Assembly (NCBI GenBank): GCA_022072045.1
Contig: JAJVIL010000073.1
Span: 1 to 54,098 of the forward strand
DNA from: Burkholderiaceae bacterium
GTDB taxonomy: Bacteria; Pseudomonadota; Gammaproteobacteria; Burkholderiales; Burkholderiaceae_C
Reading direction: 5' to 3'
Length of the DNA: 54,098 bases
The notes beneath the pieces were generated by a model, which made no database searches, had not been told where the DNA came from, and saw nothing but the letters and a program-made list of their open reading frames with translations. The translations under genes were made by a program, and so were the position numbers. Shown piece by piece: positions 24,018 to 34,883 of the stretch (its first letter is position 1; the number at the start of each line of letters is the position of its first letter).

Positions 24018-24581
24018 CTACAGGCCCTGCCAGGGCCGCGGGCTCGCGCCTTCGATGCCCAGCAGGGCAAGCACGCGCTCGGTGGTTTCGTCGATCATTT
24101 CCTCGATCGACCGGGGGCGGTGATAGAACGCCGGCAGCGGAGGAAAGACGATCGCGCCCATCTCGGTGGCGGCGGTCATGTTGCGCAAGTGCGCCAGGTT
24201 CAGCGGCGTCTCGCGCACCATCAACAGCAGGCGGCGGCGCTCCTTGAGCATCACGTCGGCTGCCCGGGTCAGCAGGTTGTCCGACAGGCCGTGCGCGATC
24301 GCGGCCAGCGTCTTCATCGAGCACGGTGCGACCGCCATCGCGGCTGCTTCGAAGCTGCCGCTGGCGATGCAGGCACCGATCTCGCCCGGTGCATGGCTGT
24401 GATCGGCCAGCGCTTCGAGCGCCCGGCGATCGAGCGCCAGTTCATGGTGCGCGTTCATGACGCCGGCGGCGGTGGCCACCAGATGCGTCTGCACACCCAA
24501 TGCGCGAGCGCGGGTCAGCAATCGAACGCCATAGACCGCGCCGGTGGCGCCGGTCAGGCCAACCACCAGGCGGACAGGCAT
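24018..24581 (-). CDS. ubiX: flavin prenyltransferase UbiX
   Basis: Makes prenylated FMN, the cofactor of the UbiD decarboxylase in ubiquinone synthesis. 187 residues. It opens MPVRLVVGLTGATGAVYGVRLL (flavin-binding loop), with 'SGSFEAAAMAVAPCSMKTLAAIAHGLSDNLLTRAADVMLKERRRLLLMVRETPLNLAHLRNM' containing the Ser/Arg substrate site and 'FPPLPAFYHRPRSIEEMIDE'. It follows grxD after 6 nt on the same strand, likely one transcript. Confidence 0.95.
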   Translation of the reverse strand: MPVRLVVGLTGATGAVYGVRLLTRARALGVQTHLVATAAGVMNAHHELALDRRALEALADHSHAPGEIGACIASGSFEAAAMAVAPCSMKTLAAIAHGLSDNLLTRAADVMLKERRRLLLMVRETPLNLAHLRNMTAATEMGAIVFPPLPAFYHRPRSIEEMIDETTERVLALLGIEGASPRPWQGL

Positions 24582-24587
24582 GCAGCC

Positions 24588-24899
24588 TCAGGCGGCCAGC
24601 AGCCGCTGCAACTCGCCGGACTGGTACATCTCCGTCATGATGTCCGAGCCGCCGACGAACTCGCCATTCACGTAGAGCTGTGGGATCGTCGGCCAGTTGG
24701 CGTATTGCTTGATGCCCTGGCGGACCGCCTCGTCGTCGAGCACGTTCACGGTGGTCAGCTTCTCGACCCCGCAGGCGTCGAGAACCTGGATCGCTCGGCC
24801 CGAAAAGCCGCACATCGGAAACTGCGCCGTACCCTTCATGAACAGCACGACGCGGTCGCTCTTGACCAGGTCGTCGATCCGCTTTTGAACGTCATCCAT
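24588..24899 (-). CDS. grxD: monothiol glutaredoxin Grx4
   Basis: CGFS-type glutaredoxin that binds and transfers [2Fe-2S] clusters with BolA partners. 103 residues, typical length. The Cys30-Gly-Phe-Ser motif sits in 'MKGTAQFPMCGFSGRAIQVLDAC', followed by 'YANWPTIPQLYVNGEFVGGSDIMTEMYQSGEL', which contains the TIPQ cis-Pro and GG glutathione-binding loops. It lies directly upstream of ubiX on the same strand. Confidence 0.96.
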   Translation of the reverse strand: MDDVQKRIDDLVKSDRVVLFMKGTAQFPMCGFSGRAIQVLDACGVEKLTTVNVLDDEAVRQGIKQYANWPTIPQLYVNGEFVGGSDIMTEMYQSGELQRLLAA

Positions 24900-24954
24900 C
24901 TTGCTAGTCCAACACCGCTGATTCGAGGCATGCTTTATACGGCAAAGCGGCCGC

Positions 24955-25046
24955 GCGCCCGCTGCGATCTCGCCAAGACCCCGCGTGGGGCGGCTCCCGG
25001 ACCCCGCGGGGGTCGGGCCGGGCGCGGCACGGCCCCCGGGGGGCGC
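24955..25046. repeat. GC-rich REP-like intergenic repeat
   Basis: Between the outer-membrane protein gene and grxD lies a run of palindromic blocks: ACCCCGCG-tggggcggctcccgg-ACCCCGCGGGGGT, then 'cggcccccggggggc'. It shares GGGGCGGC and GCACGGC words with the block inside uvrA at about 2.5 kb. No gene is present in this 147-nt gap. Confidence 0.45.
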
Positions 25047-25643
25047 TCAGAAGCGATACGCCAAGCCCAGTTGCAGGACCGGCGTCAGGCGCATCTCGCG
25101 CACGGCACCGTCGAGCGACCGGTTGCCGAGCGAGCGCGCGGCGAGGCTGAACTGCTGGGCTGCGAGGCCGAAATCGGCGCTGAAGCCCCAACCGCCACGA
25201 GGGCTCGACTCGCTGTAGCCGATGCCGACGTAGGGCCAGGTTTGCGTCTCACTGATGACGCCGAACGGCGTGGGGCCAAGACCCGTTTGCGCCGTGCCGA
25301 TGCCGAACAGCCCCTGCGGTGTGGCCAGCCCCGGCGCAATGACCGTGCCACGGGTGCCGGTCAGAAGGCCGCCGGTCAAGCGCACTCCGCCGGCTTGGCC
25401 GAGGTAGGCCCTCGTCATGTAGTAATCGCCGAACAGCGCCGCCGAGCGCGGCCGCAACGAGCCGCCGTCGAACGACGTGACCCCGCGCGTCACGGGCTCG
25501 CTGAACACCTGCAGCCGCGCCTGCCAGCGAGGCCAGCCCAACTGGTCGGCGTCGTCGACCCGCAACCCTTGCCCGGCGCCGGCCACGGCATTGGCCGCTG
25601 CGAACACCAGCGAACCGAGCGTAGAGAAGTGGTTCCAGCGCAT
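25047..25643 (-). CDS. predicted outer-membrane beta-barrel protein, unknown function
   Basis: A 198-residue exported protein from ATG 25643, whose first 22 residues (MRWNHFSTLGSLVFAAANAVAGAG) form a signal peptide. The mature part alternates short beta-prone segments such as 'SAALFGDYYMTRAYLG', 'VRLTGGLLTG', 'WPYVGIGYSE' and 'WGFSADFGLAAQ'. It ends 'MRLTPVLQLGLAYRF', with a C-terminal aromatic residue as required for BAM-dependent barrels. A start 33 codons upstream is in frame but would bury the signal peptide. Function unknown. Confidence 0.75.
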   Translation of the reverse strand: MRWNHFSTLGSLVFAAANAVAGAGQGLRVDDADQLGWPRWQARLQVFSEPVTRGVTSFDGGSLRPRSAALFGDYYMTRAYLGQAGGVRLTGGLLTGTRGTVIAPGLATPQGLFGIGTAQTGLGPTPFGVISETQTWPYVGIGYSESSPRGGWGFSADFGLAAQQFSLAARSLGNRSLDGAVREMRLTPVLQLGLAYRF

Positions 25644-25726
25644 CACGAGATCGATCTCGATACAACAACTGCTGCGGGCGCGATCATCGTATGCCGGCCG
25701 GCCCGTCGAGTGAACACGCAAATGTG

Positions 25727-25743
25727 AGTGTGGCAACCACACT
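25727..25743 (-). terminator. hairpin downstream of prmC
   Basis: AGTGTGG-caa-CCACACT, exact 7-bp arms, about 50 nt after the prmC stop. On the minus strand it is followed by CACATTTG, a poor T-tract. Possible end of hemA-prfA-prmC transcription. Confidence 0.4.
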
Positions 25744-25791
25744 TAAGGGGTGGGGCGAGAGAGTTGCGCTGCGGCCACGTCGCTACGTGCG

Positions 25792-26607
25792 CTACCCGGC
25801 CGTATGCCCGCTGCTGCAGCGCGGCAGTCCCGCCAGGTCGGGGCGGGTCTCGATCTGTCGGAAACCCGCACTCGACAGCAGCCGGGTCACGGCTTCGGCC
25901 TGGTTCCAGCCGTGCTCGAGCAGCAGCCAGCCGTTCAGATGATCGGCCGCCTGCTCGATCAACCGGGCCAGCTCGGCAAGGCCAGTGGCACCCCCGACCA
26001 ATGCGCCACGCGGCTCGTGCCGCAAGGCTGGCAGATGGGGGTCATCGGCGGCGACGTACGGCGGGTTGCAGACGGCGAGGTCGAACCGTTGGCCATCGAC
26101 CGGGCGCCACCAGTCGCCTTCGGCAAAGCGCACCGCGAGCCCCAGCCGCTCTGCGTTGGCAGCGGCCACCGCCAGCGCGGCCGCGCTGCAGTCGGTGGCA
26201 GTGACCTCGACGCGCGGGCAGGCCGATGCAATCGCGAGCGCCAGGGCGCCGCTGCCGGTGCCGAGGTCGATCACCCGCGGCCTGGCCATCGGCAGCGCGC
26301 GCACGCGCTCGATCGCCCATTGGGCGAGGGTTTCGGTTTCGGGCCGCGGTACCAGCACGGCGGGCGTCACCACGAGATCGAGTCCCATGAACTCGCGCCG
26401 GCCCGTCAAGTAGGCGAGCGGGACGTCGTCGGCCCGACGCCGGCAGTCGGCTTCGAATTCGGCCAGCGCCTGCACGTCCACCTCTTCGGAAGGGTGGGCG
26501 ATCAACCACTCCCGCGGCTGGCGCAGGCGGTAAGCCAGCAGCAGCGACGTGTCGAGTCGGCTCAGCCCGCGAGCGCGTGCCGCCGCCAGCGCCTGCTCGA
26601 CGGTCAT
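25792..26607 (-). CDS. prmC: peptide chain release factor N5-glutamine methyltransferase
   Basis: Methylates the GGQ glutamine of release factors RF1/RF2. It has 271 residues from ATG 26607 ([28 protein letters not shown]). The N-terminal helical domain is followed by a SAM-binding Rossmann fold with '[16 protein letters not shown]' and the catalytic NPPY motif in '[15 protein letters not shown]'; '[14 protein letters not shown]' is conserved. Its ATG overlaps the prfA stop by 4 nt (ATGA), linking it to its substrate's gene. Confidence 0.95.
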   Translation of the reverse strand: MTVEQALAAARARGLSRLDTSLLLAYRLRQPREWLIAHPSEEVDVQALAEFEADCRRRADDVPLAYLTGRREFMGLDLVVTPAVLVPRPETETLAQWAIERVRALPMARPRVIDLGTGSGALALAIASACPRVEVTATDCSAAALAVAAANAERLGLAVRFAEGDWWRPVDGQRFDLAVCNPPYVAADDPHLPALRHEPRGALVGGATGLAELARLIEQAADHLNGWLLLEHGWNQAEAVTRLLSSAGFRQIETRPDLAGLPRCSSGHTAG

Positions 26608-27686
26608 GCCCCGGTCTCGAGCGCCTCGAGCTGCTGCTGCGCGCGCGCGGCGGCCAGCGCCTGCACGACTTCGTCGAGGTCGCCGTCGAGAATGCTCGCG
26701 AGTCGATACAAGGTCAGGCCGATGCGGTGATCGGTGAGCCGCCCTTGAGGAAAGTTGTAGGTGCGGATGCGATCGCTGCGGTCGCCGCTGCCGATCAGAT
26801 TGCGCCGTTCGGAAGCTTCCTTGCGCTGCCGCTCCTCGCGCTCGCGATCGCGCAGCCGCGCCAGCAATACCGCCATCGCCTTGGCCCGGTTGCGGTGCTG
26901 CGAGCGATCGTCCTGGCACTCGGCGACGATGCCGGTGGGCAAGTGGGTGATGCGAATCGCGCTGTCGGTCTTGTTGACGTGCTGGCCGCCGGCGCCGCTG
27001 GCACGGAAGGTGTCGATGCGCAGGTCGGCCGGGTTGAGCGTCAGTTGCGCCTGCTCGTCGGGCTCGGGCAGCACGGCCACCGTGCACGCGCTGGTGTGGA
27101 TGCGCCCCTGCGCCTCGGTGGCGGGAACGCGCTGCACGCGGTGACCGCCAGATTCGAACTTCATGCGCTCGTAGACGTTGTCGCCTTCGATGCGGAAGAC
27201 AACCTCCTTGTAGCCTCCGAGGTCGGACACGCTCTCGCTGATCGTCTCGCTGCGCCAGCCCTGGCGCTCGGCATAGCGCAGGTACATGCGCGCCAGATCG
27301 GACGCGAACAGCGCCGACTCGTCGCCTCCGGTTCCGGCACGGATCTCGAGGAAGACGTTGCGCTCGTCGTCGGGGTCGCGCGGCAGCAGCGCGGTCTGGA
27401 GCTGCGCCTGCAGGCGCTCGATGTCGGCCTGTGCGTCGACCTCCTCCTGTCTGGCGAGCGTGGCCATCTCGGGGTCGCCGATCAGCTCGCGCGACTGCTC
27501 GAGGTCGTGCTCGCGCCTCTGCAGCGAGCGGTACAGCGCCACCACCGAAGTCGCCTGCGCCTGCTCGCGCGCCACCTCGCGATAGCGCGCGCGATCGTTG
27601 CCGAGTTGCGGGTCGGCGAGCAAGGCGTCGAGTTCCTGCAGGCGCAGCGCCAGCCGTTCGAGTTGGTGGCGCAGTGAGTCTTTCAT
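26604..27686 (-). CDS. prfA: peptide chain release factor 1
   Basis: Recognises UAA and UAG stop codons and triggers peptide release. It has 360 residues from ATG 27686 ([26 protein letters not shown]); the preceding in-frame residues are not conserved. The family sequence '[31 protein letters not shown]' and the GGQ motif (about residue 236) in '[26 protein letters not shown]' are intact. It lies between hemA (60-nt gap) and prmC (4-nt overlap). Confidence 0.97.
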   Translation of the reverse strand: MKDSLRHQLERLALRLQELDALLADPQLGNDRARYREVAREQAQATSVVALYRSLQRREHDLEQSRELIGDPEMATLARQEEVDAQADIERLQAQLQTALLPRDPDDERNVFLEIRAGTGGDESALFASDLARMYLRYAERQGWRSETISESVSDLGGYKEVVFRIEGDNVYERMKFESGGHRVQRVPATEAQGRIHTSACTVAVLPEPDEQAQLTLNPADLRIDTFRASGAGGQHVNKTDSAIRITHLPTGIVAECQDDRSQHRNRAKAMAVLLARLRDREREERQRKEASERRNLIGSGDRSDRIRTYNFPQGRLTDHRIGLTLYRLASILDGDLDEVVQALAAARAQQQLEALETGA

Positions 27687-27746
27687 TCGTGGCAGGTGGA
27701 TCGATGATTCGCGAGCGCAGCCCGCGGGCCGCACCAAACCGCGTGG

Positions 27747-29048
27747 CTAGGCCTGCCGGTCGCCGCCGGGGCCGCGCACGCTGCCGCGCAGAAACAACCG
27801 AGACACCCACTGCGCCAGCCGATCGCGCTGTTCGCCTTCGGTGGCATGCAGCTCGGCCATCGTGCCGTGCAGGAGTTTCTGCGTCAGGCCGCGCGACAGT
27901 GCCTCGAGCACGGTGTCGATGTCGACACCCCTGGCGAGCAGCCGCCGGGCGCGAGCGATCTCGGCGCCGCGCCAGTCGTCGGCCTGCCGGTTCAGCGCCT
28001 GGATCAGCGGCACGCTCGCGCGCTGCTCGAGCCAATGGCTGAAGCTCTGCACGCCGGCATCGATGATCGCCTCGGCCTGCTGTACCGCGGCCTGGCGCCT
28101 CTCGCCGGCGCTGCGCACCATGTCGGCGAGATCGTCGACGGTGTACAGATAGACGTCGCGCAGGCGGGCCACCTCGGGTTCGATGTCGCGCGGCACCGCG
28201 AGGTCGACCATGAACATCGGACGATGGCGGCGCGCCTTCAGTGCCCGCTCGACCGCACCCAGGCCGATGATCGGCAGCGTGCTTGCCGTGCTCGATACCA
28301 CGATGTCGAACTCGTGCAGGCGCTGCGGCATCTCGGCCAGTCGCATCGCTTCGGCGCCGAATCGGCTGGCCAGCTTCTCGCCGCGCTCGAGCGTGCGGTT
28401 GGCCAACGCCATCGCCCTGAGTTGTCGCGCCGCGAAATGCGTGGCCACCAACTCGATCATTTCGCCGGCGCCGACGAACAGCACGCGCACGTCGCGCAGA
28501 TCTTCGAACAGTTGCGACGCCAGCCGCACCGATGCCGCGGCCATGCTGATCGAATGCGCGCCGATCTCGGTGGCGGTGCGCACCTCCTTGGCCACCGAGA
28601 ACGAGCGCTGGAAAAGCTGGTGCAATGTCGTGCCGAGCGTGCCTGCAGCATCGGCCTCGCGCACCGCCTGCTTCATCTGGCCGAGGATCTGGGGCTCGCC
28701 GAGCACCATCGAATCGAGACCGGAGGCGACCCGAAACGCATGGCGGGCAGCTTCGCGCCGCTCGAGCACGTACGTGTGCGCCAGCAACTGCTCGCCGCCG
28801 ATGCCTCCCTTGGCCGCCAGCCAGTCGACCGCTGACCGCACCAGCAGCGCCGGGTCGGTGGCGCCGGAGGCCACGTAGAGCTCGGTGCGGTTGCAGGTCG
28901 ACAGCAGCGCCGCCTCTGGCGCGGCATGGATCAGCCGGTCGCGCAATGCGCGCAGAGCGGTGGGCACCTGCTCCGAGGCGAAGGCAAAGCGCTCGCGCAG
29001 CTCGACCGGTGCCGTGCCGTGGTTGAGCCCCATCGCGATCACGCTCAT
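27747..29048 (-). CDS. hemA: glutamyl-tRNA reductase
   Basis: First committed enzyme of C5-pathway tetrapyrrole synthesis, reducing Glu-tRNA to glutamate-1-semialdehyde. It has 433 residues from ATG 29048 ([23 protein letters not shown]). Catalytic Cys52 is in '[12 protein letters not shown]'. The NADPH domain has '[35 protein letters not shown]' and '[14 protein letters not shown]'; a C-terminal dimerisation helix follows. The upstream in-frame extension is unconserved. First gene of hemA-prfA-prmC. Confidence 0.96.
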   Translation of the reverse strand: MSVIAMGLNHGTAPVELRERFAFASEQVPTALRALRDRLIHAAPEAALLSTCNRTELYVASGATDPALLVRSAVDWLAAKGGIGGEQLLAHTYVLERREAARHAFRVASGLDSMVLGEPQILGQMKQAVREADAAGTLGTTLHQLFQRSFSVAKEVRTATEIGAHSISMAAASVRLASQLFEDLRDVRVLFVGAGEMIELVATHFAARQLRAMALANRTLERGEKLASRFGAEAMRLAEMPQRLHEFDIVVSSTASTLPIIGLGAVERALKARRHRPMFMVDLAVPRDIEPEVARLRDVYLYTVDDLADMVRSAGERRQAAVQQAEAIIDAGVQSFSHWLEQRASVPLIQALNRQADDWRGAEIARARRLLARGVDIDTVLEALSRGLTQKLLHGTMAELHATEGEQRDRLAQWVSRLFLRGSVRGPGGDRQA

Positions 29049-29148
29049 CGGTCGATTGTAGGATTGCAGGGGCTTCGGTGGCCGCGCGGGGTGGGCCCGC
29101 AACGCGGTGCTTTGCGCGAACTCAAGACGGTCGAAGTCGGGCGCTGCG

Positions 29149-29442
29149 ATGGATGCGTTGCAACAGGTGTGGCTTTGGGGAAACCTGCTGTTGTTGCCGT
29201 GCGCGCTGGCGGCCATTCATGTCTCGCTGTGCAAGTGGCTGTGGCGACGCCAGTTGGCGCGCGTGGGCTGGTGGCGCATGGCCTTGTGGTGCTCGGTCGC
29301 GGCGGCAGCGGTCGAACTGACCGGGCTGGTGTGGACGGGCCACGATGGCGAGATGGCGACCTACGCCGCGATGATCGTCGCGCTGGCCGTCGTCACCTGG
29401 CTGCTGGCTTTCGCGCCCTGGCGGCAGGGCGCACCGCGTTGA
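29149..29442 (+). CDS. small inner-membrane protein, unknown
   Basis: A 97-residue protein from ATG 29149 ([34 protein letters not shown]) with three hydrophobic segments at about 8-27, 45-63 and 70-88. An Arg-rich cytoplasmic loop ([14 protein letters not shown]) lies between the first two. It is divergent from hemA and convergent with miaB. No known family is recognised. Confidence 0.65.
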   Translation: MDALQQVWLWGNLLLLPCALAAIHVSLCKWLWRRQLARVGWWRMALWCSVAAAAVELTGLVWTGHDGEMATYAAMIVALAVVTWLLAFAPWRQGAPR

Positions 29443-29452
29443 AGTTGCGGCC

Positions 29453-30793
29453 TCAGGCCTGCGACGTCACCGGCAGCGCAGGCTCGCCGCGCAGCGAGTG
29501 AGGCAACGCCTGGGTGATCGCCACATCGACCATCTGCCCGATCAACTGCCCGGGGCCTTTGAAATTGACGATGCGATTGCACTCGGTGCGGCCCATCAGT
29601 TCGCCGGCATCCTTGCGGCTGCGGCCCTCGACGAGAATGCGCTGCCGCGTTCCCACCCGTGACTGCGAAATGGCGCGCGCTTGCGCCTCGAGTTGGGTCT
29701 GCAGGCGCTGCAGGCGCGCGAGCTTCTCCGCCGGCGCGGTGTCGTCGGGCAGCGTCGCCGCCGGTGTGCCCGGGCGGGCACTGAACACGAAGCTGAAGCT
29801 CGAATCGAAGCCCACGTCGTCGACCAGGCGCAGCGTCTGCTCGAAATCGGCCTCGGTCTCGCCCGGAAAGCCGACGATGAAGTCCGACGACACGCTGATT
29901 CCCGGACGCGCCCGACGCAGCTTGCGCACCGTGCTCTTGTATTCGAGGGTCGAGTAGCCGCGCTTCATCGCCATCAGGATGCGATCGCTGCCGTGCTGCA
30001 CCGGCAGGTGTACATGGCCCACAAGTTTCGGCACGCGTTCGTAGACATCGATCAGGCGTTGGCCGAACTCCTTCGGATGACTGGTCGTGAAGCGGATGCG
30101 CTCGATGCCCGGCAGTTCGGCCACGCACTCGAGCAGCAAGGCGAAGTCGCCGCACTCGCCGCCTTCCATCGCGCCGCGGTAGGCGTTGACGTTCTGGCCC
30201 AGCAGCGTGATCTCCTTGACGCCCTGTGCGGCCAGCCCCGCTACTTCCGCCATCACGTCGTCGAGTGGCCGGCTGACCTCCTCGCCACGGGTATAGGGCA
30301 CGACGCAGTAGCTGCAATACTTGGAGCAGCCCTCCATGATCGAGACGAACGCGCTCGCACCGTCCACGCGCGCCGGCGGTAGGTGGTCGAACTTCTCGAT
30401 CTCGGGAAAGCTGATGTCGACCTGCGGCCGACCGAGCGCGCGGCGTTGCGCGATCAGTTGGGGCAGGCGGTGCAGCGTCTGCGGGCCGAACACGAGGTCG
30501 ACATACGGTGCGCGCTCGACGATCGCCGAACCCTCCTGGCTCGCGACACACCCGCCGACGCCGATCAACGCTCCCCGCCGCTTGAGGTGTTTCACGCGCC
30601 CGAGGTCGGAGAACACTTTCTCTTGCGCCTTCTCGCGAACCGAACAGGTGTTGAACAGGATCAGGTCGGCCTGCTCGGGGTCCGACACCGCCTCGTAACC
30701 TGCGTCGGCGCGCAGCACATCGGCCATCCGGTCGGAGTCGTACTCGTTCATCTGGCACCCGAAGGTGCGGATGAAGACCTTCTTGACGGTCAT
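29453..30793 (-). CDS. miaB: tRNA-2-methylthio-N6-dimethylallyladenosine synthase
   Basis: Radical-SAM methylthiotransferase acting on i6A37 of tRNAs reading UNN codons. It has 446 residues from ATG 30793 ([27 protein letters not shown]). The N-terminal cluster Cys residues are in 'FGCQMN', 'NTCSVREKA' and 'GGCVASQEG'. The radical SAM motif is '[18 protein letters not shown]'. A C-terminal TRAM domain includes '[27 protein letters not shown]'. Normal length. The gene downstream of it on the opposite strand is the small membrane protein. Confidence 0.96.
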   Translation of the reverse strand: MTVKKVFIRTFGCQMNEYDSDRMADVLRADAGYEAVSDPEQADLILFNTCSVREKAQEKVFSDLGRVKHLKRRGALIGVGGCVASQEGSAIVERAPYVDLVFGPQTLHRLPQLIAQRRALGRPQVDISFPEIEKFDHLPPARVDGASAFVSIMEGCSKYCSYCVVPYTRGEEVSRPLDDVMAEVAGLAAQGVKEITLLGQNVNAYRGAMEGGECGDFALLLECVAELPGIERIRFTTSHPKEFGQRLIDVYERVPKLVGHVHLPVQHGSDRILMAMKRGYSTLEYKSTVRKLRRARPGISVSSDFIVGFPGETEADFEQTLRLVDDVGFDSSFSFVFSARPGTPAATLPDDTAPAEKLARLQRLQTQLEAQARAISQSRVGTRQRILVEGRSRKDAGELMGRTECNRIVNFKGPGQLIGQMVDVAITQALPHSLRGEPALPVTSQA

Positions 30794-30815
30794 TGCGGGT
30801 GCCGCCGCGCGGGGC

Positions 30816-31202
30816 CTACGGCTTGGCCCACACCTGCGCCACCGGATCGAACCGCCAACTGCGCGCTTCGGACACGGTCGTCGGCCAGGGCTGCCTGGCG
30901 AGTTCGCGGTCGGTGAGGATCCAGACATCCTTCACCAGCCCAGACGAATCGAGCACATAGTTCACGTAGGCCTTGCGCCCGACCAGCGCGCCCGACATCA
31001 CGATCAGGTTGTCGAGTCCGCGAATGCGCGCCGCCGGCGCCAGCCGCGCCGGCGTTGCGTTCAACAGCACCTCGGGGGGTTGCCCGAACGCGATCTCACC
31101 GCGCAGCGCGGTGGCCGGAAACTGCCGCTGCACAGTTTGCGCGAAGGCGCCGCCGCCGATCACGGCGAGCGCGAGCGACAACGCGACGGCACGGCGGGTC
31201 AT
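30816..31202 (-). CDS. small exported protein, unknown
   Basis: A 128-residue protein from ATG 31202 with a signal peptide ([22 protein letters not shown], cleavage after AFA). The mature part contains '[45 protein letters not shown]', a pattern conserved in betaproteobacterial periplasmic proteins, with no cysteines. A longer in-frame start would mask the signal peptide. It lies 22 nt upstream of miaB on the same strand, so the two are probably co-transcribed. Function unknown. Confidence 0.75.
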   Translation of the reverse strand: MTRRAVALSLALAVIGGGAFAQTVQRQFPATALRGEIAFGQPPEVLLNATPARLAPAARIRGLDNLIVMSGALVGRKAYVNYVLDSSGLVKDVWILTDRELARQPWPTTVSEARSWRFDPVAQVWAKP

Positions 31203-31273
31203 GGATTTCGTCAAGCGGCTTTGACAGCCGCCGCAACTTGCCGGCAAGCTTCGCATGGGCGGCGTTTCGAGGA

Positions 31274-31350
<77 letters not shown>

Positions 31351-31417
31351 CGAGCCGGCGATTATATCGGTGGGTGCTCAGGTGCCGGCGCGCCGAAGCG
31401 CCGATCAGCAGCAGCCC

Positions 31418-32500
<1,083 letters not shown>

Positions 32501-32512
32501 GGGCCGGCCGGC

Positions 32513-33220
32513 TCAGCGCGGCGTCGCGCCGCCTGCGGAGGGCAGCGCGTCGAGGTCGTCGAACAACGTCGACGACACCGGGTCCATCGCGGTGTCGCTC
32601 GCCAGTGCGTCGCCGTGGGCGAGGATCTCCTCCATCTCGGCCACCGGCAACAACGGCATCGGCCGTGAGCCCGAGCCCTGCAGGTTCATCGCATGCGGGC
32701 CGTCGCGCAGGATCGGCGCCATCTGGGCACGTACCTCGGCCACCGTCGGCAGCGACAGCTCCGACCAGGTGAGCACGTTGATGTGAGCGGCGCGCAGCAC
32801 GCGCGACATGCGTTCGTGACGCAGCCGCGCCCGCGCGCTTTGCTGCGCCGGGCGCACGTCGACCACCGCCAGCACGCGCGAACCCTGGTCGCACACCACG
32901 AGGTCGGCGTTCAGGCAGCCCACGCGCGACACCCACTGGCTGTACGAGTGACGCGTCGGCACGCGCAAGAAGCGCGACAGCGGCACCTGCGACAGCACCA
33001 CCTGCTGCGGCAGCGCACGACGCACGATCTCGAACGCCTTGCGCTCCGGCGTCGTCATCACGCGTGCCGCCTCGGGCGGCCAATCGGCCACGGTGTCGAG
33101 CGCCTCGTTGCGCGTGATGCGCGGGCGGCCCTTGGCCGGTTTCCGGCGCATCAGGAAATAGGTGATCAGCAGGGCCAGCACGGCGGCCAGAGCGAAGGCG
33201 GAGAGCGAGTCGGTGGGCAT
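32513..33220 (-). CDS. DUF2726 domain protein with one N-terminal membrane anchor
   Basis: 235 residues from ATG 33220. A single hydrophobic segment (about 5-23: 'SAFALAAVLALLITYFLM') is followed by a basic stretch and a DUF2726-type domain. That contains 'TPERKAFEIVRRALPQQVVLSQVPLSRFLRV' and 'LNADLVVCDQGSRVLAVVDVRPAQQSARARLRHERMSRVLRAAHINVLTW'. The domain resembles restriction-endonuclease-like folds by the Asp and 'VVDV' pattern, but activity is unproven. The Asp/Ser-rich C-terminus looks disordered. It converges with ftsY (12-nt gap). Confidence 0.75.
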   Translation of the reverse strand: MPTDSLSAFALAAVLALLITYFLMRRKPAKGRPRITRNEALDTVADWPPEAARVMTTPERKAFEIVRRALPQQVVLSQVPLSRFLRVPTRHSYSQWVSRVGCLNADLVVCDQGSRVLAVVDVRPAQQSARARLRHERMSRVLRAAHINVLTWSELSLPTVAEVRAQMAPILRDGPHAMNLQGSGSRPMPLLPVAEMEEILAHGDALASDTAMDPVSSTLFDDLDALPSAGGATPR

Positions 33221-33389
33221 CTTTGGTTGGCGCGCGACGGGCGCAGCGGGTTGTGACGGCAACTTACGAGCCGCAACCGACTGCGGTCAACCGACCTGCG
33301 GCGAAAGGCGTAAGGACTCGTTTCGACGCCACGCACACGCGGGTATTCGCCAGCGCGCGATGCCAACTAATACCGACGCGTAACAGCGA

Positions 33390-33406
33390 CGCCGGTGTGA
33401 CCGGCG
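33390..33406 (-). terminator. hairpin downstream of ffh
   Basis: CGCCGGT-gtg-ACCGGCG, exact 7-bp arms, about 30 nt after the ffh stop. No T-run. The rest of the 216-nt gap to the DUF2726 gene shows nothing recognisable. Confidence 0.4.
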
Positions 33407-33436
33407 AGCGCGGCGTCCCGCAGCGCAGGTCGCCGA

Positions 33437-34816
33437 TCAGCCGCCGAAGCCGCCGCCGAGCCCACCCATGCGGCGCATCATCTTCATCAGCCCGCCGCCC
33501 TTCATTTTCTTCATCATCGCTCGCATCTGCTCGAACTGATTGAGCAGGCGGTTGACCTCCTGTACCTGTACGCCCGCGCCGGCGGCGATGCGCCGCTTGC
33601 GGCTGGCCTTCAGCAGTTCGGGCTTGCGCCGCTCCTGCGGCGTCATCGAGTGGATGATCCCGGTCATGCGGCGCACGTCGCGCTCGGCACGATCGAGGTC
33701 GGCCTGGCCGGCCTTCGCCGCGAGCTGCGCCGGCAGCTTTTCGATCAGCCCGCCGAGGCCGCCCATCTTGCGCATCTGGGCGAGTTGCTGGGCGAAGTCG
33801 TCGAGGTCGAAGCCGTCGCCCGATTTGACCTTGGCCGCCAGTTGCTGCGCCGCTTCGAGGTCGACGTTCTGCTGCACCGATTCGACCAGCGCGACGATGT
33901 CGCCCATGCCCAGCACGCGCCCCGCGTGGCGCTCGGCGTCGAACGCCTCCAGGCCGTCGATCTTCTCGGAGGTGCCGGCGAACTTGATCGGTGCGCCGGT
34001 GATCTGCCGCACCGAGAGCGCCGCGCCGCCGCGCGAATCGCCGTCGAGCTTGGTGAGCACCACGCCGGTCAGCGGCAGCGCGTCCTTGAACGCCTTGGCG
34101 ACGTTGACGGCGTCCTGGCCCTGCATCGCGTCGACGATGAACAGCGTCTCCACCGGATTCAATGCCGCGTGCAGGGCGCGGATCTCGTCCATCATCGCCT
34201 GGTCGATCGCCAGGCGGCCGGCGGTGTCGACCAGCAGCACGTCGAAGTGGTGGCGCTTGGCGTGGTCGAGCGCGGCGCGCGCGATCGCCACCGGCGACTG
34301 CCCGCTCTCCGAGGCGAACCATTGCGCACCGGCCTGCGCAGTCACCACGCGCAGCTGCTCGATGGCCGCGGGCCGGTAGACGTCGGCCGACACCGTCAGC
34401 ACCTTCTTCTTGCGTCGTTCGATCAGGTGGCGTGCCAACTTGGCCGTGGTGGTGGTCTTGCCGGCGCCCTGCAGGCCAGCCATCAGGATCACTGCGGGCG
34501 GCTGCACGGCGAGGTCGAGTTCGCTCCGCGCCGCGCTGCCATCCGGGCCCGCGGCGCCCATCGTGGCGGCAAGCTCCTTGTGCACGATGCCCACCAGCGC
34601 CTGCCCCGGGTTGAGCGAGCCGATCACCTCCTGCCCGAGGGCCTTGTCCTTGACGCGGGCGATGAACTCACGCACGACCGGCAGCGCGACGTCGGCCTCC
34701 AGCAGCGCCATGCGGATCTCGCGCAGCATGTCCTGCACGTTGGCCTCGGTGATGCGAGCCTGCCCGCGCAGCGACTTGACCAGTCGCGACAGTCGGTCGG
34801 TGAGTGCGGATGCCAT
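33437..34816 (-). CDS. ffh: signal recognition particle protein Ffh
   Basis: GTPase subunit of SRP that binds signal sequences and 4.5S RNA. It has 459 residues from ATG 34816 (MASALTDRLSRLVKSLRGQARITEANV); the open frame further upstream is unconserved. The N domain is followed by G1 GLQGAGKTTT (about 111), 'DTAGRLAIDQAMMDEIRAL' and TKLDGDSRGGAALS. The methionine-rich M domain from about 330 includes 'RKRRIAAGAGVQVQEVNRLLNQFEQM' (RNA-binding) and ends in a Met/Gly/Lys-rich tail. Divergent from the CcsA-like gene. Confidence 0.97.
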   Translation of the reverse strand: MASALTDRLSRLVKSLRGQARITEANVQDMLREIRMALLEADVALPVVREFIARVKDKALGQEVIGSLNPGQALVGIVHKELAATMGAAGPDGSAARSELDLAVQPPAVILMAGLQGAGKTTTTAKLARHLIERRKKKVLTVSADVYRPAAIEQLRVVTAQAGAQWFASESGQSPVAIARAALDHAKRHHFDVLLVDTAGRLAIDQAMMDEIRALHAALNPVETLFIVDAMQGQDAVNVAKAFKDALPLTGVVLTKLDGDSRGGAALSVRQITGAPIKFAGTSEKIDGLEAFDAERHAGRVLGMGDIVALVESVQQNVDLEAAQQLAAKVKSGDGFDLDDFAQQLAQMRKMGGLGGLIEKLPAQLAAKAGQADLDRAERDVRRMTGIIHSMTPQERRKPELLKASRKRRIAAGAGVQVQEVNRLLNQFEQMRAMMKKMKGGGLMKMMRRMGGLGGGFGG

Positions 34817-34869
34817 GAACGGGGCCCCGCCCACTGCATCCATCACGGTGGACGCAGCGAACGCGAAAG

Positions 34870-34875
34870 TACACT
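34870..34875 (+). promoter_or_regulatory. possible -10 box (TACACT) of the CcsA-like gene
   Basis: TACACT lies 8 nt upstream of the ATG. The -35 region is weak, and use of this box would give a very short leader. Confidence 0.25.
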
Positions 34876-34883
34876 TGGGAACG

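Noticed and set aside
25792..28035. Single 747-residue fusion of PrfA-region sequence and PrmC
   Set aside because: Only the C-terminal 271 residues are PrmC. The upstream part is out-of-frame prfA, which has its own complete frame with a 4-nt overlap.
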